This document shows, piece after piece, positions 40,063-48,462 of a stretch of 64,000 nucleotides of DNA. The position numbers and the translations under genes are program-made. The notes beneath the pieces were generated by a model. The model was not told the origin of the DNA, did not search any database, and worked only from the letters and a program-made list of their open reading frames with translations. This DNA is from Gluconacetobacter asukensis (GTDB taxonomy: Bacteria; Pseudomonadota; Alphaproteobacteria; Acetobacterales; Acetobacteraceae), in the NCBI RefSeq assembly GCF_014174375.1, contig NZ_JABEQE010000002.1, positions 62,001 through 126,000 of the forward strand, written 5' to 3'. Numbering within the stretch: the first letter of the stretch is position 1; every line of letters starts with the position of its first letter.

Positions 40063-41091
40063 ATGCGTTCCGTCCCGCTCCGCCCTACCCGCCTTGTCCG
40101 CCGCGCCAGCATGCTGATGATGGCATGCGCGTCGATGGCCGTTCTCTCCGCCGGGGCCGCGCGGGCCGAGCGCCTGGCCTTCGTGCTGAATTCCGCCGAT
40201 GCCACGATCAGCGAATTCGATATCGACACCCATCAGGAAATCCGCCGCGTCTCCGTCCTGCGCGAGCCGCACCACACCGCGCCGACGCCCGATGGCAAAT
40301 ATCTGCTGGTCGGCGATACGGCCGGCAACATGCTGTTCTTTCTCGATGCGGTCACCGGCGAGCGGGTGAAGCAGGTTCCCGTCGCCGACCCTTACCAGCT
40401 TCAGTTCAGCCCCGACGGCCGCTTCTTCACCGTCGCCGGACTGGCCCGCAACCAGGTCGATATCTACGACGCCGCAGATTATCACCTGCTGCACCGCATC
40501 CATGTGGACGCGATGCCGAGCCACATGAACTACGCGCCGGATTCCTCGGTGGTGTATGTCAGCCTGCAGGATACCGGAAAGCTGACGGCCATCGAAACGG
40601 CGACCGGCAACGTGTTGTGGACATCCGATGTCGGGTCCACGCCCGCCGGCGTGCTGTGGCATAACGGCCAGATCCTGGTCGGCGTGATGGGCACCAACTA
40701 TGTCGCGGCCCTGGACCCGACGGACGGGCATATCGCGCGCAAGATCGAAATGGCGCCGGGTCCGCACAATCTGTTCGTCTCGCCCGACCAGAAGCGCCTG
40801 TATGTAACCTGCCGCGCCTCGGGCGTCATCGAACGGCTGGACTGGGATACGCTGAACGTCGTGCAGTCCTATCACGTGGCGGGCGGCCCGGATGACATCG
40901 TCTTCGCGCCCGACGGCAAGATGTGGGCGACGCTGCGCTGGCGGCAGCATGTCGCGATCATCGACCCCACGAGCGGCGAGGTCACCGACACCATCCGCAC
41001 CGGCCGTTCGCCGCACGGGATCTGGCTGAACACCAACCAGCCCCTGCTTCACCTGTCGATGGCCGACCGCCCCGCCCTGCCGACACCCTGA
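40063..41091 (+). CDS. Exported YVTN-type beta-propeller protein
   Basis: 342 residues from the ATG at 40063. A signal peptide with a twin-arginine-poor basic start and hydrophobic SMLMMACASMAVLSAGAARA is cut near residue 36. The rest is seven or so blade repeats of about 42 residues, with recurring motifs HHTAPTPDGKYLLVGD, YQLQFSPDGRFFTVA, MNYAPDSSVVYVS, PHNLFVSPDQKRLYV and PDDIVFAPDGKMWAT. Such periplasmic propellers bind proteins or polysaccharide or accompany quinoproteins; the role here is unknown. Its last 43 bases overlap the convergent histidine kinase gene. Confidence 0.85.
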   Translation: MRSVPLRPTRLVRRASMLMMACASMAVLSAGAARAERLAFVLNSADATISEFDIDTHQEIRRVSVLREPHHTAPTPDGKYLLVGDTAGNMLFFLDAVTGERVKQVPVADPYQLQFSPDGRFFTVAGLARNQVDIYDAADYHLLHRIHVDAMPSHMNYAPDSSVVYVSLQDTGKLTAIETATGNVLWTSDVGSTPAGVLWHNGQILVGVMGTNYVAALDPTDGHIARKIEMAPGPHNLFVSPDQKRLYVTCRASGVIERLDWDTLNVVQSYHVAGGPDDIVFAPDGKMWATLRWRQHVAIIDPTSGEVTDTIRTGRSPHGIWLNTNQPLLHLSMADRPALPTP

Positions 41092-42443
41092 GCCTTGCCC
41101 GCGCCCTGAGCCTTGCCCCCGTTCTGGACCCGCGAGCGGGGTAGCAGGATTTCGGCCCGCAATCCGCCTTCGGGCCGGTTCGCCAAGGTGAACCGGCCCC
41201 CTTCACGCGTCACCTCGCGGTTCACGATCGCCAGCCCCAGCCCCAGACCGCCCGTGGACCGCGACCGCGACCCCTCCACGCGATAGAAGGGTGCCAGCAC
41301 CCGCGTCAGTTCGGCTTCGGGCAGGCCTGGCCCATCATCATCGACCCGTATCCGCAACCCGTCGGGCGCAACCGACAGGCCCACCCGGGCCGCGCCGCCA
41401 TAATTGACCGCATTGTCGATCAGATTGCCGAAGACGCGCTTCATCGCCAGCGGCCGGACTTTCACCAGGCAGTGCTCCGCGCCGTCATACACGACATCCC
41501 GCCCCTGGTCGGCCGCATCGTCGACCAATGTCCTCAGGATCGAGACCAGATCCACCGATCGCGCGGCTTCGGGGTCATTCTCGCCGGACAGATAGGCCAG
41601 CACGCCGCCGACCATCGCCTCCATCTCCGCGACGTCGCTTTCGATCGCGCTCTGCGCTTCCGGATCGTTCAGAAAGCCGGCGCGCAGACGCAGGCGTGCC
41701 AGGGGCGTGCGCAAATCGTGCGACACGGCGGCCAGCGCCTCGGTCCGGTCGGCGATCAGCCGGCGGATGCGATCCTGCATGGCATTGATCGCCCGCGCCA
41801 GGTGACGGACCTCCCGCGGCCCCTTCTCCTCGACCGGCACCCAGCGGCCTGAACCGACCCCATCCGCCAGATCCGCCAGGGCCCGCAGCGGCATGCTGAG
41901 CGTATGCACCAGCATCGCCGCCGCCAGCAGCACCGCCCCGGCCAGGATAGCGGCCGAGGCAAGGCCCCGCGTCATATGATGCGGCTGGAGGATATCCGGT
42001 GCCACGAAGCCCAGCCGGCTGCCATCGGGCAGCCGCACGATGCCGCGCACGTCGGAAGTGCCGATCTGGGTCGGGGACAGGTTGAGCACCGCCCCGCGCA
42101 GGGTTTCGCGGTTCGCCACCAGCCTGTCATGCAGGTCGCGCAGTGCTGCCGGCTCCGGCTTCATGGGCCGGCCCGCCACGGGCGGCCGCCAGTCGAGCGT
42201 CAGGTCGCCGGTCGAGAGCATGGCCGCCAGGATCGGCCGCTGGGACAGCGGCGTGGCCGCCAGCACCCGCGCATCAACTGCCAGCCGCTCGCCAATGGCG
42301 TCCAACTGCGCATCATCGACCGTATAGGTCTCGGCCTCTTCGTAAAACGCCGAACTGCCCAGGAACACCAGCGCCACCGCCGCCAGCAGCACAAACGTCA
42401 CCCGCCCGACCAACCCCCGCGGCCAGAGCGTGATCCGACGCAC
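41049..42443 (-). CDS. Sensor histidine kinase, EnvZ-like layout
   Basis: About 464 residues if started at GTG 42443. Order: first membrane helix (LVGRVTFVLLAAVALVFLGSS), a periplasmic domain of about 120 residues, second helix (LASAAILAGAVLLAAAMLVHTL), HAMP, then the H-box SHDLRTPLARLRLRAGFL, N-box FGNLIDNAVNYGG, and G-boxes DDDGPGLP and STGGLGLGLAIV. The frame stays open a further 130 codons upstream, but those lie in the palindromic repeat at 42495-42836 and look artificial. The start is uncertain; no good ribosome binding site was seen. It pairs with the response regulator upstream. Ligand unknown. Confidence 0.88.
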   Translation of the reverse strand: MRRITLWPRGLVGRVTFVLLAAVALVFLGSSAFYEEAETYTVDDAQLDAIGERLAVDARVLAATPLSQRPILAAMLSTGDLTLDWRPPVAGRPMKPEPAALRDLHDRLVANRETLRGAVLNLSPTQIGTSDVRGIVRLPDGSRLGFVAPDILQPHHMTRGLASAAILAGAVLLAAAMLVHTLSMPLRALADLADGVGSGRWVPVEEKGPREVRHLARAINAMQDRIRRLIADRTEALAAVSHDLRTPLARLRLRAGFLNDPEAQSAIESDVAEMEAMVGGVLAYLSGENDPEAARSVDLVSILRTLVDDAADQGRDVVYDGAEHCLVKVRPLAMKRVFGNLIDNAVNYGGAARVGLSVAPDGLRIRVDDDGPGLPEAELTRVLAPFYRVEGSRSRSTGGLGLGLAIVNREVTREGGRFTLANRPEGGLRAEILLPRSRVQNGGKAQGAGKAQGVGRAGRSAIDR

Positions 42444-42494
42444 CCCAGGCGAAGACCCGACAGTCAATGCCCGACCCGGGACGCACGCCAGGCC

Positions 42495-42806
42495 GCCACC
42501 AGCACATATGGCCGGGAGTGTGTGCGCGGAAACGTGGGCTGGTGAGAGAGAGCGGCCCACAGGGCCGCGCCCGTCATGTGTTTCCGAGCACCGGAGCGAA
42601 GCAGCCTTGATGGCCGTGAGCACCGGAGCGCAGGCAACGCGCGTCGGATCGCCACCAGCGCATATGGCCGGGAGTGTGTGCGCGGAAGCGTGGGCTGGTG
42701 AGCGAGAGCGGCCCATAGGGCCGCGCCCGGCATGCGTTTCCGAGCACCGGAGCGGAGCAGCCTTGATGGCCGTGAGCACCGGAGCGCAGGCAACGCGCGT
42801 CGGATC
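42495..42806. repeat. Tandem duplication, two 156-bp units
   Basis: Unit 1 spans 42495-42650, unit 2 42651-42806; a third unit begins (GCCACCAGCG at 42807) but stops within the right arm. The units differ at only a handful of bases. 156 is a multiple of three and no stop interrupts the minus-strand frame joined to the kinase gene. A decayed unit end is also visible at 42481-42494. Confidence 0.9.
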
Positions 42807-42836
42807 GCCACCAGCGCGCGTTTCCGCGCACACACT
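42517..42836. repeat. 162-bp palindromic 3'-end element, copy B, internally duplicated
   Basis: Outer arms AGTGTGTGCGCGGAAACG (from 42517) and its complement (ending 42836) pair over about 28 bases with few mismatches. Removing one 156-bp unit leaves about 164 bp, the size of the other copies. Cores at 42586 and 42742 contain GAGCACCGGAGCG twice each; inner hairpins GCGGCCC/GGGCCGC lie at 42552-42568 and 42708-42724. The right end touches the response-regulator stop codon (42835-42837). Confidence 0.85.
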
Positions 42837-43629
42837 AGAGGCGTTCTACGGGGGCGGTGAAGATATACCCCAACCCCCGGACAGTCCGGATCAGGGCTTC
42901 GGAATCGTTGCCCAGCTTGCGGCGGAGGCGACTGACCAGAACGTCCACACTGCGATCGGACACATCGCCCAGACGCGTGCGCGACAGTTCCAGCAGCCGG
43001 TCCCGCCCGATCACCCGTTGCGGATTGTCCAGGAAGCTGGCCAGCAGATCATGCTCGGCGCCGGAAATATCCACCACCGCGCCCGAGGGGTCGGTCAGTT
43101 CGCGCCGGCGCAGATCCAGCGTCCAACCGGCGAATTTCAGCGTTTCACGGCGCGGGGTACTAGGCTGAACCCCGGTCACGCCACCGCTGCCGCGCCGCAG
43201 CACCGCGCGGACCCGTGCCAGTAATTCCTTCTGGCTGAAGGGCTTGGCCACATAATCGTCGGCGCCGAGTTCCAGGCCGAGCACGCGGTCCAGTTCCTCG
43301 CCCCGGGCCGAGACCATGATGACGGGCGTGTGCCGATCGGGCTGGATGGCCTCGCTACCTGGCGTGCCGCCCCGCCGCAGCGAGCGGCAGAGATCCAGCC
43401 CGTTGGTACCCGGCAGCATCACGTCCAGCACGATCAGATCGGCGGGTGATGCCGCCAGCGCGGCCCACATCTCGCGCCCGTCCTGCACGCCCCGCACGCG
43501 ATAGCCATCGGCCTGCAAGGCCCTTACCAGCAGGGTGCGCATGCCGGGATCGTCCTCGACAACCAGAATGCGGGCAGGCAGGTCGGAATCGGGGGCGGTC
43601 TGGGACATCGTCACGGGGTGAATCGTCAT
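42835..43629 (-). CDS. OmpR-family response regulator
   Basis: 264 residues from the ATG at 43629 (an alternative ATG is at 43608; neither has a strong ribosome binding site). The receiver domain shows ILVVEDDPGMRTLL, phospho-acceptor Asp69 in LIVLDVMLPGTNGL, and YVAKPFSQKELLARVRAVLRR. The winged-helix output domain has LDLRRRELTDPSG and DVLVSRLRRKLGNDSEALIRTVRGLGYIFT. It is transcribed before the histidine kinase, but the two are separated by the 320-bp palindromic element, which may lower kinase expression. Confidence 0.94.
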   Translation of the reverse strand: MTIHPVTMSQTAPDSDLPARILVVEDDPGMRTLLVRALQADGYRVRGVQDGREMWAALAASPADLIVLDVMLPGTNGLDLCRSLRRGGTPGSEAIQPDRHTPVIMVSARGEELDRVLGLELGADDYVAKPFSQKELLARVRAVLRRGSGGVTGVQPSTPRRETLKFAGWTLDLRRRELTDPSGAVVDISGAEHDLLASFLDNPQRVIGRDRLLELSRTRLGDVSDRSVDVLVSRLRRKLGNDSEALIRTVRGLGYIFTAPVERL

Positions 43630-43715
43630 TCCTGAAAGCACCGGCCGCCTGATCGGGCCGGGATGACAGAAGGATACCGCAAAATCGGCATCGGCGAAAA
43701 GGACCCCATCAATCA

Positions 43716-43747
43716 GCAAAGGCCGGGCGGAACGATCCGCCCGGCCT
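43716..43747 (-). terminator. Terminator-like hairpin after the tonB-exb-TPR operon
   Basis: Perfect 12-bp stem AGGCCGGGCGGA / TCCGCCCGGCCT (43720-43747) with a four-base loop; on the minus strand a short TTTGC follows. It is the main stem between the TPR gene and the response regulator. The T-run is short, so efficiency is uncertain. Confidence 0.65.
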
Positions 43748-43795
43748 CGCCGTATGCCAGGTCATCATGCCGGGCCGTTCATGCCCGGCCACCAC

Positions 43796-45043
43796 TCAGT
43801 GATGGGCGGCGGCTGCCGGGGTCAGCTTGAGAACCCAGAGCTGGGCGATATCCCGGGCGCCATTTTCGCCCGCGACGGTCTTGAGCGTCGCGATGGCGTC
43901 GGCGGTATGCCCGGCCGCTGCCTGCGCCAGCCCGTAATGCAGCTTGCCGATATTGGGGTCCAGCGGACCCTTCGTCAGCCCCTGCTGCATGACCGCAAGG
44001 CCTTTGTCCGCCTGGCCGAAGGTCACGTAATTGTAACCCACGGTCAGCAGTGCATTGCCCGTCGGTGCATTGGCCGCGGCCGCTTCGTCCGCCGCGATGG
44101 TGGCCTTCTTGTCGGCCACAGCCTTCACGACCATGGCTTTCAGCTTGGCCTCGCGCGCGGCCCCCGCATCCTTGCCCAGGGCGCCGCTGGCGTAACCGGC
44201 ATTCATCAGGTCCAGCGCCAGTTGCGGCAGGCCCGCCTGCATGGCCAGTTCGGTCATGTCCATGAAATCGGACGGCGCCGTCAGCACGCCCGCCGCCAGC
44301 CGGATGCGATAGACATCAAGCTGCAGGCCGGGCGCCACCTTGGGGTTGGTGATCAGCCCATGCAGGATCAGCGCCCAATATTCCGGCTTGGGATAATAGG
44401 ACACCAGCGTCACATAGGTGTGGTTCAGCCCCGACTGGTCCTTGAGCTGCGTCTGGCAGGCCGCCAGAAGCTGCAGCTGGGACTCGGCGGGCACCTTGCC
44501 GGCCTTGAGCGCGGCATCGATCTGCGCCTGCTGGACGCGCGCCGCATTCTTGTAATCCTGCTGCAGGTAATAGGACTGGATCAGCAGCGTTTCCATCGCC
44601 GGGTTGCTGCCGGCGGCTTTCAGATACTGCTCGGTCCCGGCGACGGCCCGGGGATAGTCCTTGGCGGTGTAGGCCATCGTGGCCTCCGCCATCATCATCT
44701 GCAGCTTGGCATCCTTGGGAGTGCGGCTGGACGCGATCAGCTTGTCATAGGCGGCCGTCGCCGCCGCCACATCGCCCGACTGCGCCGCGATGGCAGCGCG
44801 CATCTGGGTGATGGTATATTCTTCATAGTCCGATTTGCCCGGCACGGCCTCGGCCGCGTCGACCGCGGCCATCGCCTTGGCATAGCTGTGCGCGGCCAGG
44901 GCGGCCTGCGCCTGCTGCAAGGGCTTGCCGACCTTGGCACTCAGGGCATCGGCCGCCAGGGCGGACCCGACCGGCGAGACGGAAAACGGAACGGCGGCGA
45001 TCACGCCGGCAAGCAGGCCGGCGCGGAACAGACGTAATGACAT
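43796..45043 (-). CDS. Exported TPR-like helical repeat protein of the TonB operon
   Basis: 415 residues. Signal peptide MSLRLFRAGLLAGVIAAVPFSVSP, cut near SALA at residue 30. The remainder is almost wholly helical with TPR-style pairs: LQQAQAALAAHSYAKAMAAVDAAEAV, AAIAAQSGDVAAATAAYDKLI, AMETLLIQSYYLQQDYKNAARVQ, ALLTVGYNYVTFGQADKGLAVMQQGL, and others. It begins 4 bases after exbD2, so it belongs to the tonB-exbB-exbD operon and should lie in the periplasm. A role as a partner of the TonB motor or of its receptors is an inference. Confidence 0.8.
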   Translation of the reverse strand: MSLRLFRAGLLAGVIAAVPFSVSPVGSALAADALSAKVGKPLQQAQAALAAHSYAKAMAAVDAAEAVPGKSDYEEYTITQMRAAIAAQSGDVAAATAAYDKLIASSRTPKDAKLQMMMAEATMAYTAKDYPRAVAGTEQYLKAAGSNPAMETLLIQSYYLQQDYKNAARVQQAQIDAALKAGKVPAESQLQLLAACQTQLKDQSGLNHTYVTLVSYYPKPEYWALILHGLITNPKVAPGLQLDVYRIRLAAGVLTAPSDFMDMTELAMQAGLPQLALDLMNAGYASGALGKDAGAAREAKLKAMVVKAVADKKATIAADEAAAANAPTGNALLTVGYNYVTFGQADKGLAVMQQGLTKGPLDPNIGKLHYGLAQAAAGHTADAIATLKTVAGENGARDIAQLWVLKLTPAAAAHH

Positions 45044-45047
45044 CAGC

Positions 45048-45482
45048 TCATTGTCCTTCCATGAACTGATCCTGACCTACGATACCCAGCTTGGTAATGC
45101 CAAGCCTCTGGGCATCCGCAAGGACATGCGCCACCGTCTTGTAGTCGGCCAGACGATTGGGGTGGATATGCATTTCAGGCTGGTCGGGCTCGGCGGCAGC
45201 CTGCTGGAAATGCGCCAGCAGCGATCCCTCGTCCCCGATGGGCTCGCCATTCCAGGAAATGCTGTTGTCGAAATCGATCGCGAGCGTCACGACCTTCGGC
45301 ACTTCGGTCGAAGGCGGCGGGTTGCCCTGGGGCAGGTCCAGCGCGACCGAATGGGTCTGCAGCGGAATGGTAATGATCAGCATGATCAGCAGCACCAACA
45401 TGACGTCGATCAACGGCGTCGTGTTGATATCGACCATGCCTTCGTCTTCGTGGGTACTCTCGGAGCCGACACTCATGCCCAT
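45048..45482 (-). CDS. exbD2: ExbD-type biopolymer transport protein, second copy
   Basis: 144 residues. One membrane helix near the N-terminus in INTTPLIDVMLVLLIMLIITIP carries the proton-path aspartate of the ExbD/TolR family. The periplasmic domain follows (VALDLPQGNPPP, DNSISWNGEPI, ADYKTVAHVLADAQRLGITKLGIVG). It differs considerably from ExbD1 outside the helix. It lies 146 bases after exbD1, across a hairpin, and 4 bases before the TPR gene. Confidence 0.93.
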   Translation of the reverse strand: MGMSVGSESTHEDEGMVDINTTPLIDVMLVLLIMLIITIPLQTHSVALDLPQGNPPPSTEVPKVVTLAIDFDNSISWNGEPIGDEGSLLAHFQQAAAEPDQPEMHIHPNRLADYKTVAHVLADAQRLGITKLGIVGQDQFMEGQ

Positions 45483-45592
45483 GGCGGTGTACTCTCTAAA
45501 AAACGCGGACTGCCGGACCGTTCAGGCCGCCCACCCCTGAACCGGTGCGGACGGGCGAACGCGGCGCCCTGATGTGAGATTCCCGGAAGTCC

Positions 45593-45614
45593 GGGGCCGG
45601 CGTGAACCGGCCCC
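45593..45614 (-). other. Stable hairpin between exbD1 and exbD2
   Basis: Perfect 8-bp stem GGGGCCGG / CCGGCCCC with a six-base loop, 14 bases after the exbD1 stop; a smaller CCCGGA/TCCGGG stem lies beside it. No T-run. It may set the ratio of the two ExbD proteins by processing. Confidence 0.5.
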
Positions 45615-45628
45615 TTGTTCCCCGTCGT

Positions 45629-46054
45629 TCAGTCCGAGTGCGGCTGCTCGGTGATGAAGTCGACGTGGTAGATCCCGGCTTCCTGACAGGTGGCGATCAC
45701 CCGCCCCACAGATTCGTAGCGCGACTTGGCATCGCCACGGATCTGGATCTGGGGCTGCGGCTTGATCACCGCCACCTTTTCAAGCCTGTCCAGAAGGTCA
45801 GCGCGACTTTTGATCGCGATTTCATTCCAGTAGATCTGCCCGTTCTCCGTCACCGCCAGCACCACGTTGCCGGGCTTGGTCTGAGTGGGCTGGTTGGCGT
45901 CCTTCGGCAGGGTCACCTTGATCGTGTGTGTTGCGACTGGGATGGTGATCAGGAAGATGATCAGCAGCACCAGCATGACGTCGACAAGTGGAGTGGTGTT
46001 GATGGCGGACACCACCTCGTCTTCATCGCCGCCGCCTCCGACTTGCATCGCCAT
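45629..46054 (-). CDS. exbD1: ExbD-type biopolymer transport protein, first copy
   Basis: 141 residues. AINTTPLVDVMLVLLIIFLITIPV is the single membrane helix with the conserved aspartate. The periplasmic domain has IKVTLPKDANQPTQ, NGQIYWNEIAI, IRGDAKSRYESVGRVIATCQEAGIYHVDFIT. ExbB/ExbD use the proton gradient to energise TonB. It starts two bases after the exbB stop. Confidence 0.95.
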   Translation of the reverse strand: MAMQVGGGGDEDEVVSAINTTPLVDVMLVLLIIFLITIPVATHTIKVTLPKDANQPTQTKPGNVVLAVTENGQIYWNEIAIKSRADLLDRLEKVAVIKPQPQIQIRGDAKSRYESVGRVIATCQEAGIYHVDFITEQPHSD

Positions 46055-46056
46055 GT

Positions 46057-47121
46057 TCAGGCAACCCGGTTGGAGGTGGTGGTGGTGGTCGGCGAGTTAT
46101 CGGGATGAACCACGATTTCCGGCGCGACACCATGACGGAAGCCACCCAGCAGGATCGACTGCAGGTCGGCGGCGAAGTTGCGGACCTTGTCCATGGCACC
46201 CTTGTTGCGACGGACCAGCAGGTTGTAGCCCAGCACGGCCGGAACGGCGGTGCCCAGACCGATCGCGGTCATGATCAGCGATTCACCGACCGGGCCGGCA
46301 ACCTTGTCGATCGACGCCTGGCCGGCGATGCCGATGGCGGTCAGGGCGTGATAGATACCCCAGACGGTGCCGAACAGACCGACGAACGGCGAGGTGGAAC
46401 CCACGGTGCCGAGGAAGGCCAGGCCACCCTGCATACGCGCCTGGATGGTGTCGACGGCGCGCTGGATCGACATCGAGGTCCAGGTATGCAGGTCGATCGA
46501 TTCCTGCATCGTGCCCTCATGGTGCTCGGCCGCGACGATGCCGGTATCGGCGATGTAGCGGAACGGCGAGGACGGCTTCAGCGCGGCGGCGCCTTCCTGG
46601 ATCGAGGACTTGGTCCAGAAGGTCGTCGCGGCTTCCTTGGCGGCCGAGAACATACGCATCTGTTCGAAGAACTTCGTGATCATGATGTACCACGTGCCCA
46701 GCGACATGACGACCATGATCAGCAGGACGCCGCGGGCGATGATGTCACCATTGCGCCACAGCGCATCCAGGCCGTACGGGTTGCCCGCCGGCTTGGCCGG
46801 GGCGGCGTCTTCGGCCGGCGGCGTCACGGGAGCCGGGGCGGACGCATCGGCGGCCGGAGCGGCCGGGGCAGCACCATCGGCGGGCGGGGCGGCAGGAGCC
46901 GAACCGTCGGTCGGCGCGGCCGGAGCGGCGGCGGGGGCCGATGCGTCGGGCGCCGGAGCAGCCGGCGCCGTGGCGGCAGGAGCCGACGCGTCAGGAGCGG
47001 GAGCGGCGGCCGGAGCGGTGGACTGTGCGTCCTGAGCCACCGCGATCACGGGCGACGAGACGCTCAGAATGGCAGCCAGGGCCGACGCGGCAACGACAGG
47101 AACACGGTGCAGTCTGGTCAT
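46057..47121 (-). CDS. exbB: ExbB-type proton channel with Ala/Pro-rich N-terminal extension
   Basis: 354 residues from the ATG at 47121. A cleavable-looking signal (VPVVAASALAAILSVSSPVIAVA) is followed by about 95 residues made almost only of Ala, Pro, Asp, Thr and Ser in near-repeats (APDASAPAA), then the normal ExbB: helix one (GVLLIMVVMSLGTWYIMITKFFEQ), the cytosolic loop, and helices two and three (GGLAFLGTVGSTSPFVGLFGTVWGIYHAL, IMTAIGLGTAVPAVLGYNLL). It forms the pentameric ring of the TonB motor. It is second in the operon. Confidence 0.95.
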   Translation of the reverse strand: MTRLHRVPVVAASALAAILSVSSPVIAVAQDAQSTAPAAAPAPDASAPAATAPAAPAPDASAPAAAPAAPTDGSAPAAPPADGAAPAAPAADASAPAPVTPPAEDAAPAKPAGNPYGLDALWRNGDIIARGVLLIMVVMSLGTWYIMITKFFEQMRMFSAAKEAATTFWTKSSIQEGAAALKPSSPFRYIADTGIVAAEHHEGTMQESIDLHTWTSMSIQRAVDTIQARMQGGLAFLGTVGSTSPFVGLFGTVWGIYHALTAIGIAGQASIDKVAGPVGESLIMTAIGLGTAVPAVLGYNLLVRRNKGAMDKVRNFAADLQSILLGGFRHGVAPEIVVHPDNSPTTTTTSNRVA

Positions 47122-47214
47122 GTACTCCAAATCCTCTGTGGTAAATGGCCCGTTTACCGGAACCCCGGAACCGTCGGACTTAACATCCGGCCGGCCCCGG
47201 TCGTTAGGTGACCC

Positions 47215-47874
<660 letters not shown>

Positions 47875-48409
47875 GTCGAAACCTCCTTAACCCTCTCGTC
47901 CACGCCGGTTTCGGCACTCAAAACCACAACAAATCAGGACCACTGCGCAGCGTCCGACCCTCCGCCCGGGTAAACCCGGGCCATGCCGTGGCGCGAACCA
48001 CGGGCACGTGCGAAAGGGCGTAACAGACTACATCGGGATCGTGCATCCCCTGCGTTCCGACCTGACCGGACAGACATCGAAATGCCGCCAAGCCGTCGAA
48101 TTGGGCTATTGCGCCCATCCGATGTCAAGCAAGATATTTATCGAATTTGAAACGAGTAATTTGTCATCAGTGGCCCAAAAAATGGCCATATTAACAACCT
48201 GTCATAAATGGCCAAAAACTGGCGATTTTTGAGATCGTGCCCGTTTTTCTGCCATTTTTCGCGCCGAGTCCGATTTCGTTGCGAATCCGACACAACGGCC
48301 GGCCGGCGCCATGCGGCCTCGTTCACCGCGCTGACGAAGCCTCAACGCAAGAGGCCGGGACCGGGTTCGAATCCATCGCGCGGCACCGAACCGCACCATG
48401 GAGACGGCC
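47875..48409. other. Non-coding region upstream of tonB with a low-GC patch
   Basis: About 535 bases without a supported gene. Bases 48120-48260 are strikingly A/T-rich against the GC-rich genome and contain repeated ATGGCCA-type words around A-runs (48174-48228). The patch may be the tonB promoter area or a foreign remnant. A tRNA-like T-loop string at 48363-48373 does not fold into a tRNA. Confidence 0.5.
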
Positions 48410-48435
48410 AAAAAAAAGGGCGGCCGAAGCCACCC
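48410..48435 (-). terminator. Intrinsic terminator of prfB
   Basis: On the minus strand GGGTGGC-TTCG-GCCGCCC (48418-48435, one G-T pair, a UUCG tetraloop) is followed by eight T. It begins 27 bases after the prfB stop. Confidence 0.93.
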
Positions 48436-48462
48436 TTTCCTGCCGCCGGAGATATCCCGCGA

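Noticed and set aside
42444-42833. N-terminal extension of the histidine kinase
   Set aside because: These 130 codons lie in the duplicated palindromic repeat and encode near-repeated low-information sequence before the first membrane helix.
48363-48373. GGTTCGAATCC, the consensus of a tRNA T-loop
   Set aside because: The bases on either side do not form a five-pair T stem, and no D-arm, anticodon arm or acceptor stem can be drawn on either strand.
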